A stretch of 64,000 nucleotides of DNA. It comes from Streptomyces stelliscabiei (GTDB taxonomy: Bacteria > Actinomycetota > Actinomycetes > Streptomycetales > Streptomycetaceae). The notes under the pieces are model-generated. The model was not told the DNA's origin, searched no databases, and worked only from the letters and a program-made list of their open reading frames with translations. Made by a program: the position numbers and the translations under genes. The stretch covers positions 4,154,001 through 4,218,000 of the forward strand of contig NZ_JADBGF010000001.1 of the NCBI RefSeq assembly GCF_014873495.1, in the 5' to 3' direction. Every line of letters begins with the position of its first letter. Position 1 is the stretch's first letter. This document shows positions 36,001 to 43,272 of this stretch, in pieces.

Positions 36001-36301
36001 CGACTCCTACGAGCACATCCTCCGGGGCCGTATCAAGTCCGTGCTGCTGGACCGAGTCGCTGCGGTCGCCCCTGAGGAGAGCGAGGCCGCGTCCCATGCC
36101 TTCGACGAGTTCGTCGAATGGTGGTGCGCGGAGGCCGACATCGACAGCGGCCTGCTCTTCGAACCTCAGAGGGGAAGCCACGCGCCCTCACTCCTGAAGG
36201 CGTACGACGACGAGTCCGAGGACGCCGAGGGGTGGGCCACACTGTGGAGCCTGCGCGATGTCGACGCCGAGTCCGCGCTGTTCATGGAGGCAAGCCGATG
36301 A
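33047..36301 (+). CDS. drmA: DISARM-type helicase DrmA
   Basis: 1084-aa SF2 helicase with the DrmA hallmark DLLWFPTGGGKTEAYLG (Walker A 468-474). The Walker B motif is IIQDELHLISGP with D675-E-L-H, followed by VIASTATIRRA, VLLATNMIAVGVDVDRLGL and EYIQATSRVGR (902-909). Between motifs is a cysteine pair set (HACPWCG and RCSGTNC), a likely zinc ribbon. The N-terminal 300 residues are family-specific. In DISARM, DrmA with DrmB forms a DNA-bound complex that engages 5' overhangs. ATGA overlaps on both sides tie it to UvrD and DrmB. Confidence 0.87.
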   Translation: MTQVAGRHSEHYRVRDEELLAGLRRELLGPATDATPEDRDEVLTEDAPIDRYLTGVLYPRSADPTAEQRIREDEAEHDGLDIAPLRTGDSVEESGTAQEVGAAGSRRPSSMGLTFAVDPAISDTVVISARAAVYEPTDPEGRPISARRAEARTTSEQRERWRRKELVLPDSPVDVTSPAPDRKFDLGAGAALRVNVRRPHPTTGTVTVTVTLVNTHQVGERELQDAFSLFQCGLTVRAVDDSTAFVERPAPTFAHDADVAASRLLHRHAPTFAVGHGCAAEWDWTPPPIGMTDTRRAAVAEVRSEFVPTLEVLLTDSNPEIDSSALSMLGLAERSETEVLAALEDLATGYESWIERKAVEAEALTGDTHEKPAQAQVSACREALDRIREGIELLRTEPDLMRAFRLANRAMADQRARSAWVKSGRVGAPDPAVGRWRPFQIAFVLLCLAGIDDPGHRDREVSDLLWFPTGGGKTEAYLGLIALTSFLRRIRKGADGGGVTVLMRYTLRLLTLQQFERAAILLCAMENMRRHTPELGDEEFSIGMWVGRSATPNTLAVAAQKLDELRKNLDKRLATENPVQLHACPWCGTRLDARNYEADEDAGRMHVRCSGTNCEFTDGLPVHLIDETVYDARPTLVIATVDKFASMPWRPATAALFNLDDLTGGTPPPELIIQDELHLISGPLGTLTGLYETAVDALANRPKVIASTATIRRAADQGRHLFARGVRQFPPAGLDARDSWFAVETPREEKASRRYVGLLAPGTSQSTLLIRTYATLLHRAAHAKTSGEVRDAYWSLVGYFNSLRLLSAAELQVHDDVVAYLELLAEREGVTVRSVVNYSELTSRVDASEIPARLKGIEKRLPDEDTVDVLLATNMIAVGVDVDRLGLMAVMGQPQTTAEYIQATSRVGRAHPGLVTVMLNSTRSRDRSHYESFQHFHSALYREVESTSVTPFSARARDRGLHAVIVALTRILIPAARPNDGAGKVDSYEHILRGRIKSVLLDRVAAVAPEESEAASHAFDEFVEWWCAEADIDSGLLFEPQRGSHAPSLLKAYDDESEDAEGWATLWSLRDVDAESALFMEASR

Positions 36302-38163
36302 CCCCGCCCCCCGCCCGCCGTCGCCGGACCGGCGCGAGTGGCTCCACGCCTGCCCACAACCTGCCGCGGCGCGGTACGGTCCGCCGCGCCCAGGCGATCA
36401 CCACCTACGGGGTCGGATCGCTCATCGCCGTCGACGCGGAGTCCTTCGTCGTATCCGGCCTGGACGACGCCGACCGGAGCTGGAGCGCCCACGAATCTCC
36501 CCGGATTCACGAACGACGCCTGGCGCGCCTGCTCGATGTCGACTACTTCCGGCTGCCGCCCGCGTCCGACGACAGCAGCAAGGACGGCCTCAGGGTCCGG
36601 CGCTTCCCGTTGATGCACTCCTGCCCCGACTGCGATGACCTACAGCGACACCGCGACTTCAATCCGCCGACCGGTCGAAGCGTCTGCGGCACGTGCGAGG
36701 TCGAGCTCGTCCCGTCCCGCTTCGTCGTCGCGTGCGAGGCCGGACACCTCGGAGAGTTTCCGTACTGGCAGTGGGTGCACCGGTCGATGGACCGCAGCGC
36801 CTCGACGACCGGGCAGTGTGGAGGGAAGCTCAAACTGCGTACGTCCGGCCGTACGTCCTCGCTCCGCTCGATCCTCGTCTCCTGCACCTGTGGAAAAGCT
36901 CCCGAGGTGTCGATGGAGGGATCCTTCCGCAGGACCGCCCTCAAGGATCTGGGCCTCAAGTGCTTCGGCCCACGCCCGTGGCTCGGATCGTCCGCACCCG
37001 CCCAGGAGTGCGGCCTTCCTCTGCGCACTCTGCAGCGAGGTTCCTCGGCGGTGTGGCAGCCGGTACTGAAGTCCGCGCTCTCCATCCCGCCATGGAGCAA
37101 CGGCCGCGCGGATCCCCTCGCCGAACACTGGGACGCCCTTCGCGAGTACGACGAACGTGAGCACGTCGAGATCTATCTCAAGGGCGTTTTCAAGGGGAGG
37201 TGTCCTGTCCCCCTGGACGAGGTGATGGACCTGCTCGACGCGGAGCGCGAGGAGGACTCCGACGGCGAGGCGAGCCCCACTTTCGACCACCACTATCGCG
37301 CCCTGCGGAACAAGGAGTACGAGCGGCTCCGCTCGGGCAACGACGAGAGCGAGCACTCCCACGAGGAGCAGTTCGTCTGTGAGACTCCGCTGGGCGACCA
37401 GGGCATACTCGGTCCGCTCGGCGTCACCGGTCCGATGCTGGTCAAGAAACTTCGCGAGGTTCGGGCGCTCAAGGCATTCACCCGGCTGGCCGATCCCGAC
37501 TCGACGACCGAGTCGAAGGAGATGCCGCTGTCCGGCTCCCCCCTGCGCTGGCTCCCGGCCATGGAGGTCCACGGCGAGGGGGTGTTCCTCCGCCTGGACG
37601 AGGACCGACTGGGCACTTGGGAGAAGACCGCAGCGGTGACCGCTCGGGTCGAGCGGATGCGGGCCGCTCACCAGCGAGTGCTGGAGCAGCGGGCCGGAGA
37701 CCCCAGCCGTGTCGTTCCCTCCCCGGCCACCCCTCGCATGGTGCTGCTGCACACCCTGGCGCACGTCCTCATCAACGAGTGGAGCTTGGACGCGGGCTAC
37801 CCTTCTGCCTCCCTGCGGGAACGCCTGTACGCCGCCGACGACATGGCGGGAGTGCTCATCTATACGGCGACGAGCGACTCGGCGGGCAGTCTCGGCGGGC
37901 TCGTGGCCCAGGGCGAGCCGGAGCGTCTCGACCAAGCTATTCGTTCAGCCGTCCACCGTGCCGAGTGGTGCTCCTCCGACCCGCTCTGTGTCGAATCCGA
38001 AGCGTCAGGCACAGGCGGCACGAACCTCGCCGCGTGCCATGCCTGTGTGTTGCTCCCGGAGACGAGCTGCGAGCAGAACAACATCCTGCTCGACCGCGCG
38101 CTGCTCGTCGGCACACCGGAAGATCCGAGTCCGGGCTTCTTCGCGCACCTGTTGGACCGGTGA
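36298..38163 (+). CDS. drmB: DISARM-type DUF1998 protein DrmB
   Basis: 621-aa partner of DrmA. The N-terminus has the family opening RRGTVRRAQAITTYGVGSLI. Cysteine pairs C109/C112 (HSCPDCD) and C130/C133 (SVCGTCE) plus FVVACEAGHLGEFPYW suggest zinc binding. The C-terminal DUF1998 region carries LLHTLAHVLINEWSLDAGY, LIYTATSDSAGSLGGLV and a final Cys cluster (LAACHACVLLPETSCE). Known DrmB relieves or modulates DrmA. It closes the operon; no drmC (PLD nuclease) follows. A hairpin begins at its stop codon. Confidence 0.88.
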   Translation: MTPPPARRRRTGASGSTPAHNLPRRGTVRRAQAITTYGVGSLIAVDAESFVVSGLDDADRSWSAHESPRIHERRLARLLDVDYFRLPPASDDSSKDGLRVRRFPLMHSCPDCDDLQRHRDFNPPTGRSVCGTCEVELVPSRFVVACEAGHLGEFPYWQWVHRSMDRSASTTGQCGGKLKLRTSGRTSSLRSILVSCTCGKAPEVSMEGSFRRTALKDLGLKCFGPRPWLGSSAPAQECGLPLRTLQRGSSAVWQPVLKSALSIPPWSNGRADPLAEHWDALREYDEREHVEIYLKGVFKGRCPVPLDEVMDLLDAEREEDSDGEASPTFDHHYRALRNKEYERLRSGNDESEHSHEEQFVCETPLGDQGILGPLGVTGPMLVKKLREVRALKAFTRLADPDSTTESKEMPLSGSPLRWLPAMEVHGEGVFLRLDEDRLGTWEKTAAVTARVERMRAAHQRVLEQRAGDPSRVVPSPATPRMVLLHTLAHVLINEWSLDAGYPSASLRERLYAADDMAGVLIYTATSDSAGSLGGLVAQGEPERLDQAIRSAVHRAEWCSSDPLCVESEASGTGGTNLAACHACVLLPETSCEQNNILLDRALLVGTPEDPSPGFFAHLLDR

Positions 38164-38205
38164 GGTCAGTACTGTCCGATCGTGACCGACAGGAGAGCTG
38201 ACCTC
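38162..38205 (+). terminator. Hairpin at the end of the drm operon
   Basis: GAGGTCAG/CTGACCTC, 8-bp perfect stem with a 28-nt loop, beginning inside the drmB stop codon. The remaining 145 nt to the next stop codon hold nothing I recognise. Confidence 0.5.
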
Positions 38206-38350
38206 TCTTGTCCCTCGATCGCGGATCGCCAGTCGAGACGGCTCCCGCCAGACCCACACGGTATCCGGTGGCTCTGCTCGATGACCTGTTCGTCCGGGCG
38301 TGCCTCTGCGGCGTGCGCGCCCTCCTGCGGCGTTGAACGACTGGGCGGGA

Positions 38351-38710
38351 TCAACCCTTCTCCGTGGCTCTCGGGTGCCCCGTGCCCGCGAAAGTGATCC
38401 AGCAGGTGTTGCGGGCCGTGTCCAGGAGGTACCAGACGCGACCGCCGCCGGTCACCTCGATCTGCCACTGCTCGCAGGTCTGTCCGCGGTGGGTACCGTG
38501 CGCCAGCGCACCCTTGAGCCGGTGGTGCCGGGGCGTCTCCATCGTCGGCCTGGGGTCCGTTCGCATGGCGAGCCAGGCTCGATAGGTGTTCTCCCGGACC
38601 TGCTGGGCGAGACTCTCCCAGCCTTTGGCCGATGCCGCGTCCGCGAAGCGCACCTCCCAGTGGCCGTGAGGTGCTGGTGGTGCGGCGCGGTCCCCGCGGC
38701 CCGTCGTCAT
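38351..38710 (-). CDS. RelE/ParE-like toxin of a toxin-antitoxin pair
   Basis: 119-aa basic protein. The sequence runs HWEVRFADAASAKGWESLAQQ, then TYRAWLAMRTDP, HRLKGALAHGT, WQIEVTGGGRVWYLLD and TCWITFAGTGHP: a helical pair, then beta strands in RelE/ParE order with scattered Arg/Lys/His. Family toxins cleave ribosome-bound mRNA or inhibit gyrase; which applies is not visible. The ATG overlaps the antitoxin stop by 4 nt (ATGA), the classic antitoxin-first arrangement. It is hidden inside a much longer spurious frame running to 40.7 kb. Confidence 0.68.
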   Translation of the reverse strand: MTTGRGDRAAPPAPHGHWEVRFADAASAKGWESLAQQVRENTYRAWLAMRTDPRPTMETPRHHRLKGALAHGTHRGQTCEQWQIEVTGGGRVWYLLDTARNTCWITFAGTGHPRATEKG

Positions 38711-39189
38711 GCGATGTCCCGAGGGTCCGGTACCGAGCCGTAGTCCTCGGAGTGGTGTCGGGTGAGTGCGGCGAGGAGTTCGGGGTCGGAGTGGACCTCC
38801 GCGGTGTGCTGCCAGGCGATGAGCAGTTGGGCGACGGACGCGCTGTTGCCGATCGAGTCGGCGGCGCGCATGGTGTCGACCAGTTCGACGGCGAAGGCAT
38901 GGAGGTCGGACTCCGGCAGGAAGCGGACCCAGGGGAAGGCATCCGGCAGTATGTCGAGGAGGAGTTCCATGCTGCCGGGCTCGCGGCGAGCCATCGCGGT
39001 CAGCATGCGGGTGGCCGCGGACACCACGGTCTGGTCCTGCTCGGCCCGCGACGCCGTCGTGAGGATCAGATCCTCGCCGTCTCGGCGGTGAAGGAGCAGT
39101 CTTGGCGACTCTTGGAGGCGGGCCAGCGTCTGCTTGTTCTTGTTCACCAGCTCGGAGAAGTTCACGGCGGCGACGCCTTCGGTACTCAT
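38707..39189 (-). CDS. Phd/YefM-like antitoxin with C-terminal extension
   Basis: 160-aa protein. Residues 8-50 (AVNFSELVNKNKQTLARL, then LLLHRRDGEDLILTTASR) follow the Phd/YefM DNA-binding fold. The remaining 110 residues are a helical extension longer than in classic Phd (about 75-90 aa in all), which would hold the toxin-neutralising region. The ATG start lies within the palindrome ACTCATGAGT. Overlaps the toxin gene by 4 nt. It borders the defence island, a usual place for addiction modules. Confidence 0.7.
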   Translation of the reverse strand: MSTEGVAAVNFSELVNKNKQTLARLQESPRLLLHRRDGEDLILTTASRAEQDQTVVSAATRMLTAMARREPGSMELLLDILPDAFPWVRFLPESDLHAFAVELVDTMRAADSIGNSASVAQLLIAWQHTAEVHSDPELLAALTRHHSEDYGSVPDPRDIA

Positions 39190-39211
39190 GAGTTTGAAAG
39201 TACTTCGAAAC
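39184..39211. promoter_or_regulatory. Palindromes over the antitoxin start (autoregulatory operator)
   Basis: ACTCATGAGT (39184-39193, perfect) spans the start codon and is followed directly by GTTTgaAAGTACTTcgAAAC (39192-39211, 8 of 10 positions symmetrical). Such operators are expected for Phd-type autorepression. Confidence 0.6.
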
Positions 39212-39378
39212 TGGCGGGACCGCCATCACTCGAAAGAGGGGCGCGGGGGCACTGGACCGGCACACGCCTCGCGAGCGACAGGCCGCCCTGCGGCCGTTCC
39301 CGACCTCCTCCGACCACGGCCGTCGGCTCCAACGCCGGGTCCGTGCCCGACAGTCCCACCGGGAACCATCCCGGGAAG

Positions 39379-40554
39379 TCACCCGACCGAGAGCGCCCGC
39401 GTCTCCGCGGCATCCGGGAACGCCTTGGCCCACCAGTGGTCGTAGCGGCGGTACGGCGTGGGGTCGGTCCGTGTGTTGAGGAAGGTTCGTAGGGCGGTCG
39501 CCTCTGTCGACAGGGCGTCCCAGACCGAGGCCGGGAGCGGACGGAAGGCCGTGGCCTCGATCGCGTCGGCGAGCGGGCGCCAGACCCCCGCCACGTAGCC
39601 GTCCACCAGGAGCGTCGGGAGGACGTCGCCGTTCATGCGGGTCACGTACCTGCGGTACTCGGCGGGGAGGAGGCGGCCCCGGTCGACGTAGGCCAGGAGC
39701 GTGCTGTCCCACATGGGCAGCAGGCGGGGTGGGGCGGGGGTGTCCTCCGAGGGGCGTCGGGCGCCCGGAATGTCGTAGAGGGTCTGGTCGGTGTCGGCGG
39801 CTTTGAGGGTTTCGAGTTCCTTCTTCAGGGCGGCCAGGGCCGTCTTGATGCGTCCCTGCTGGACCAGCGCGAACTGGGCCATGTCCGCCACCGATGCCGG
39901 GCCGAAGCCCTGGAGGTAGCGGCGGATGAGAGCGCGGAGGCCCTCGGCGGCAGCGTCCTGGTCGGTGAGGGTGGGGCGGGGGGACGCCGCCACGTACGAC
40001 TGGCGGGTGTCGAAGGACCAGGGGCCGCCGGTGGGAGCGTGCCACAGGGGGGCGTAGTGGCGGAGCATGCGGTGGCCGCCGGTGTCCAGGGCGGTGGTGG
40101 TGCCGAGGTGGTCCTCCAGCCAGGTGCGGATCTCGGCGGCCGTCCGCACCGTGCCGTCGGCGTGGTCGAGGAGAGGCGGGAGGAAGGTGTCGGCGTCGGC
40201 GGGGGTCAGGCCGGAGGCGCGGTAGCGGGGGTCGCCCAGGCGGGAGCCGCGGAGGGTGGGTTCCATCGCCTCGCGGAACGGGGTGTAGTCGTCCGCGTGG
40301 ACGGTGTGGACCGTGATCCGCATCAGGGTCGCCCTGACCAGGCTGTGGTCGGTGAACGCCGCGTCCAAAGCCGCCGGGTCGAAGGGGGACAGGCGGTTCC
40401 ACAGGGCGATGTACGGGGAGGCCGGCTGCTGGGCCTGCAGCGCCACGACTCGCCGCACCGCCTCCGGCACGGTCAACGGCTCGCGTGCGAGGAGGAGTTG
40501 GCGGGCCAGAGTGGCACGGTTGAGTGCGCGGGCGGTGAGCTTCGGGGTCCCCAT
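39379..40554 (-). CDS. AlkZ-like winged-helix DNA glycosylase (HTH_42)
   Basis: 391-aa member of the HTH_42 / YcaQ-AlkZ family: tandem winged-helix domains opening LTARALNRATLARQLLLARE. The conserved QAQ at Q40-Q42 sits inside ALQAQQPASPYIALWNRL and corresponds to the catalytic QxQ of AlkZ. Relatives excise bulky or cross-linked alkylpurines, in some cases as self-resistance to genotoxic natural products. The start was moved to MGTPKLTARAL; the longer frame begins in the upstream palindrome. It is separate from the TA operon but extends the DNA-transaction theme of the region. Confidence 0.8.
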   Translation of the reverse strand: MGTPKLTARALNRATLARQLLLAREPLTVPEAVRRVVALQAQQPASPYIALWNRLSPFDPAALDAAFTDHSLVRATLMRITVHTVHADDYTPFREAMEPTLRGSRLGDPRYRASGLTPADADTFLPPLLDHADGTVRTAAEIRTWLEDHLGTTTALDTGGHRMLRHYAPLWHAPTGGPWSFDTRQSYVAASPRPTLTDQDAAAEGLRALIRRYLQGFGPASVADMAQFALVQQGRIKTALAALKKELETLKAADTDQTLYDIPGARRPSEDTPAPPRLLPMWDSTLLAYVDRGRLLPAEYRRYVTRMNGDVLPTLLVDGYVAGVWRPLADAIEATAFRPLPASVWDALSTEATALRTFLNTRTDPTPYRRYDHWWAKAFPDAAETRALSVG

Positions 40555-40586
40555 GGCGTGATTCTCTCCCCCCGCTCGGGTGGAGG

Positions 40587-40654
40587 GCCCTGTCCCATGC
40601 GGCGCGGGCCCTGCCCTCCGCGGAGGGCAGGGCCCGCGCCGCATGGGACAGGGC
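40587..40654 (-). terminator. 68-nt perfect palindrome, terminator of the lipoprotein gene
   Basis: Two exact 34-nt arms with no loop (centre at 40620/40621), beginning 11 nt after the leftward lipoprotein stop and ending 33 nt before the AlkZ-like start. Strong intrinsic terminator without a U-tract. Confidence 0.85.
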
Positions 40655-40665
40655 GACCAACGCAA

Positions 40666-42168
40666 CTACACCTTCGCCTCGCCCTTCGTCAGCAGCCACT
40701 CCTCGTGCACCGCGCCGAGCGGGATCTTCTTCTGGAAGATCGGCGTGCCGAAGATGGAGAGCTGGATGTTGAGGGTGCCGGTGAGGTCGATGCCGCCGTA
40801 CAGGGCCCAGGAGCCGGAGGCGGAGCCCGTGCCGTCGGCGGAGCCCTCGGCGGTCGCGTCGGCCTCGGCGCGGAGGTAGGGGGCCACGTCGGCGGTGACG
40901 CCGACCGTGCCGTAGAGGCCGACCGTCGCCTCAGCGCCCATGGCCGCCTTGACGTCGCCGACGGCGGTGACCGTCGTCTTCAGGGGCTCACCGGTCATGT
41001 GGGACTCGCTGACGCCCTGCCAGCCCTTGGACCAGGTGAAGTTGCCGCCGACCTTGAAGTCGCCCTTGAGGTCCTGCTCGACGTCGACCGTGACGCGGCC
41101 GTCGGCCTCCACCTGGAAGTAGCAGACGAGGTCGAGGTTGACGACGATCGGGACCGGGCCGACCTGGATCACGGGGTCGGCGTGCAGTTCGGCGAAGGGG
41201 ATACGGATCGGCTTGCCGTCGGTCGAGCCGGCCGCGCGGCCCTTCAGCGACCACTGGGAGGCCCAGTCGCCGGTGAGGCCCAGGAACGCGCCGCCGGGCG
41301 AGGAACCCGTGCCGGAGCCGGAGCCGTCGTAGGAGAAGGCGACCTCGGGGGCGAGCTGGACGAAACCCTCGACCGACGCGGCGGCCGAGGCGGGGGCGCC
41401 GGGGGCGGTCTCCACGGCGGCGCCCACGTCGATGCGCAGGCTGCCCAGCGGGAGCTTCGCGCCCTCGGGGCCGAAGGCGAGGTCGCCGGTCTTCGCCCAG
41501 GAGACCTTCACGCCCTGGACGAGCGGGTCGACCTCCAGGGTGGACGGGTCGACGGGGACCGTACCGTCCGCCTTGCTCTCGCCCAGGACCGAGTCGAGCT
41601 TGGCCGGCTCCGTCTCGACCGTCGTACCGCCGTCCGCCGCCGTGTCGACGATCTCCGTCACCTCGGCCAGTACGCCGTCGGGGGCGCCGGGGGCGGGGGC
41701 GCTGGCGATGACGTCGCCCACGGCCACGGCGGCCTTGGGCTTCGCGGCGCCGGAGCCGGTGTCGGAGGGCGTGTCGGGGCGGTCCGGACCGGAGGTGGCG
41801 GGGGTGCCCGTCCGCGAGGGGGTCGCCGACGGCTCGGCGTCTGCGCCCGACGGCGGTGCCGCGATGACCGCCCGGCCGCTCCTCCTGTCGTACGACGCGA
41901 CCTTGAGCGCGGACTTCTCGGCCTTGCCCCGGACGACGGCGTCCGCGTCGGCCACGGCGGTGGGGGTGGCGTCGCCGGTGGGGGCGGAGACGACGGCGAG
42001 TCGGTCCTCGGGCGCGCCGGGGGCGCCGGGCGCGCGGGTCTCGGCCGTGGTGGCGGCGGCCTTGTCGGTGGTGGCGGGGGAGTCGGTGGAGCAGCCGGTG
42101 GCCAGCAGGGTCGCGACGGTGATCGCCGACAGTGCCGTGACCAGGGCATGTCTTCTGAGCTTGTGCAC
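40666..42168 (-). CDS. Large secreted lipoprotein of unknown function
   Basis: 500-aa exported protein. The signal peptide has lipobox LLATGC (Cys 26). Next comes a Thr/Ala/Pro/Ser-rich low-complexity stretch (about 28-150). A long beta-rich domain follows, rich in alternating hydrophobic strands (YFQVEADGRVTVDVEQDLKG, ATVGLYGTVGVTADVAPYL), suggesting a beta-sandwich or solenoid. I recognise no catalytic site. Monocistronic: a palindromic terminator follows and the upstream gap is 470 nt. Confidence 0.7.
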   Translation of the reverse strand: MHKLRRHALVTALSAITVATLLATGCSTDSPATTDKAAATTAETRAPGAPGAPEDRLAVVSAPTGDATPTAVADADAVVRGKAEKSALKVASYDRRSGRAVIAAPPSGADAEPSATPSRTGTPATSGPDRPDTPSDTGSGAAKPKAAVAVGDVIASAPAPGAPDGVLAEVTEIVDTAADGGTTVETEPAKLDSVLGESKADGTVPVDPSTLEVDPLVQGVKVSWAKTGDLAFGPEGAKLPLGSLRIDVGAAVETAPGAPASAAASVEGFVQLAPEVAFSYDGSGSGTGSSPGGAFLGLTGDWASQWSLKGRAAGSTDGKPIRIPFAELHADPVIQVGPVPIVVNLDLVCYFQVEADGRVTVDVEQDLKGDFKVGGNFTWSKGWQGVSESHMTGEPLKTTVTAVGDVKAAMGAEATVGLYGTVGVTADVAPYLRAEADATAEGSADGTGSASGSWALYGGIDLTGTLNIQLSIFGTPIFQKKIPLGAVHEEWLLTKGEAKV

Positions 42169-42564
42169 GCGTGAGTCCTCGGGAGCGGTGACAGGGGGGT
42201 GCGCTTCAGGAGGGACGGCTGGTCGACCTGGCGCGGGGGCCGTGACGACATGCCGGAGAGCAGGCGCGAGTGGTGAGACGGCACCTGGCGGTGGGAGGTC
42301 GGCCGGGCGGCACAGCTGTCCTCATGACAGTGCGCACGCGGTGGTTACCTCCCAGTAGCCAGCCATGAGCATGCCAGGCTTCGCGGGGCTTCATGAACCA
42401 CTTCCCCCGCGACCCGGGGGTGACGTGGGCCACATTCAGGCAGTCTCAACTGTCATCCACGGAGGGGGAGTTGAGGGATGCGAGGAATCCAGCCACTGCC
42501 GCGTGCGGACGTAGCGGCCGGTCCGGGTGCGTGTACGTCATGGCCCGGGTCCTCGACACATGCG
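42169..42564. other. Gap upstream of the lipoprotein gene
   Basis: No convincing gene. It should hold the lipoprotein promoter. CTCAACT (42445-42451) and AGTTGAG (42469-42475) form a 7-bp inverted repeat around a purine-rich GGAGGGGGAG. The latter looks like a ribosome-binding site for a rightward ATG at 42478, but the frame behind it runs antisense through hsp20 and lacks family features. Confidence 0.45.
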
Positions 42565-42629
42565 GCAGGGGTGCCCGGCGCCACCGCCGGCCTCGGCGGC
42601 CTCGGCGGCAGGGCTCCGGGCACCCCTGC
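42565..42629 (-). terminator. hsp20 terminator
   Basis: 14-bp perfect stem GCAGGGGTGCCCGG/CCGGGCACCCCTGC enclosing a 37-nt GC-rich loop, 13 nt after the hsp20 stop. Confidence 0.75.
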
Positions 42630-42642
42630 TGATGGTGCGCTG

Positions 42643-43065
42643 TCAGCGGTTGATCTGGCGCCGGCCGGTGCCGCCGCTCACCTGGATCTTGCGCGGCTTG
42701 GCCTTCTCGGCGACCGGGATGCGCAGGGTCAGGACGCCGGCGTCGTACGAGGCGTCGACGCGGTCGGCGTCGAGGGTGTCCCCGAGGAACAGCTGGCGAC
42801 TGAAGACACCCGTCGGGCGCTCGGCGGCGACCATCTCGGCGCTCTCGGGAGCCGGGGAGCGGCGCTCGGCACGGACGTTCAGGACGTTGCGCTCGATGTC
42901 CAGGTCGATGGTCTCCGGATCGACGCCCGGGAGGTCGAAGTGGACGACGAAGTCGTCGCCGGACCGGTAGGCGTCCATCGGCATGACGGCGGGCCGGTTG
43001 TCGGAACCGAACACCTGCTGCGCGAGTCGGTCGAATTCGCGGAAGGGGTCGGTACGCATGAGCAT
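42643..43065 (-). CDS. Small heat shock protein, Hsp20 family
   Basis: 140-aa alpha-crystallin-type holdase. The N-terminal MLMRTDPFREFDRLAQQVF is followed by the crystallin domain (about 30-122) with FDLPGVDPETIDLDIERN, GVFSRQLFLGD and the conserved YDAGVLTLRIPVAEKAKPRKI. ATG at MLMRTD was chosen because GGAG lies 8 nt upstream; a GTG 9 nt earlier sits too close to the site. A strong promoter with a HAIR-like element lies about 60 nt upstream, so HspR-type heat regulation is likely. Confidence 0.9.
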   Translation of the reverse strand: MLMRTDPFREFDRLAQQVFGSDNRPAVMPMDAYRSGDDFVVHFDLPGVDPETIDLDIERNVLNVRAERRSPAPESAEMVAAERPTGVFSRQLFLGDTLDADRVDASYDAGVLTLRIPVAEKAKPRKIQVSGGTGRRQINR

Positions 43066-43124
43066 CACGGGCACTCCTCTCTGCTGACGTTGGGTGCGAT
43101 GCCCTCTGAATTCCTACGGCTTCT

Positions 43125-43166
43125 TATATAGCCCGGAGGAGGAAACTTGACAACCCCCGACTCAGG
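43125..43166 (-). promoter_or_regulatory. hsp20 promoter with HAIR-like (HspR) element
   Basis: Minus-strand -35 TTGTCA (43153-43148) and -10 TATATA (43130-43125) are 17 nt apart. Over the -35, CTTGACA-N7-ACTCAGG (43146-43166) matches the HAIR consensus CTTGAGT-N7-ACTCAAG at 11 of 14 positions with the exact spacer. Confidence 0.65.
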
Positions 43167-43272
43167 TTCGTCCGTCGTGGGCGCCCCGGAGCTAGCCTCG
43201 ATCACGCCGGTCAGCCGGTCGGCAGCGGCGATGAGGGCATCGCGTGCGCGTCAGGAACAGCGGGAGGCAGTG

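Noticed and set aside
36298..38350. Search for drmC (PLD nuclease) after drmB
   Set aside because: The next 187 nt hold no gene and no HKD motif is seen in the operon.
18154..39378. Island as an integrative element with att sites
   Set aside because: No integrase, transposase, terminal direct repeats or tRNA at either edge could be found; acquisition by homologous exchange remains possible.
38711..40699. Upstream part of the 782-aa leftward frame that ends with the toxin
   Set aside because: Overlaps the antitoxin and the AlkZ-like gene in other frames; only the final 119 residues from the ATGA overlap make sense.
42478..43131. Rightward frame with strong GGAGGGGGAG before its ATG
   Set aside because: Mostly antisense to hsp20 and its terminator, with shadow-like composition; the purine run alone is not enough.
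43147..43272. TTG start 42 codons upstream for the small membrane protein
   Set aside because: The TTG lies within the hsp20 -35/HAIR element and has no ribosome-binding site; ATG 43273 has GGGAGG at 5 nt.
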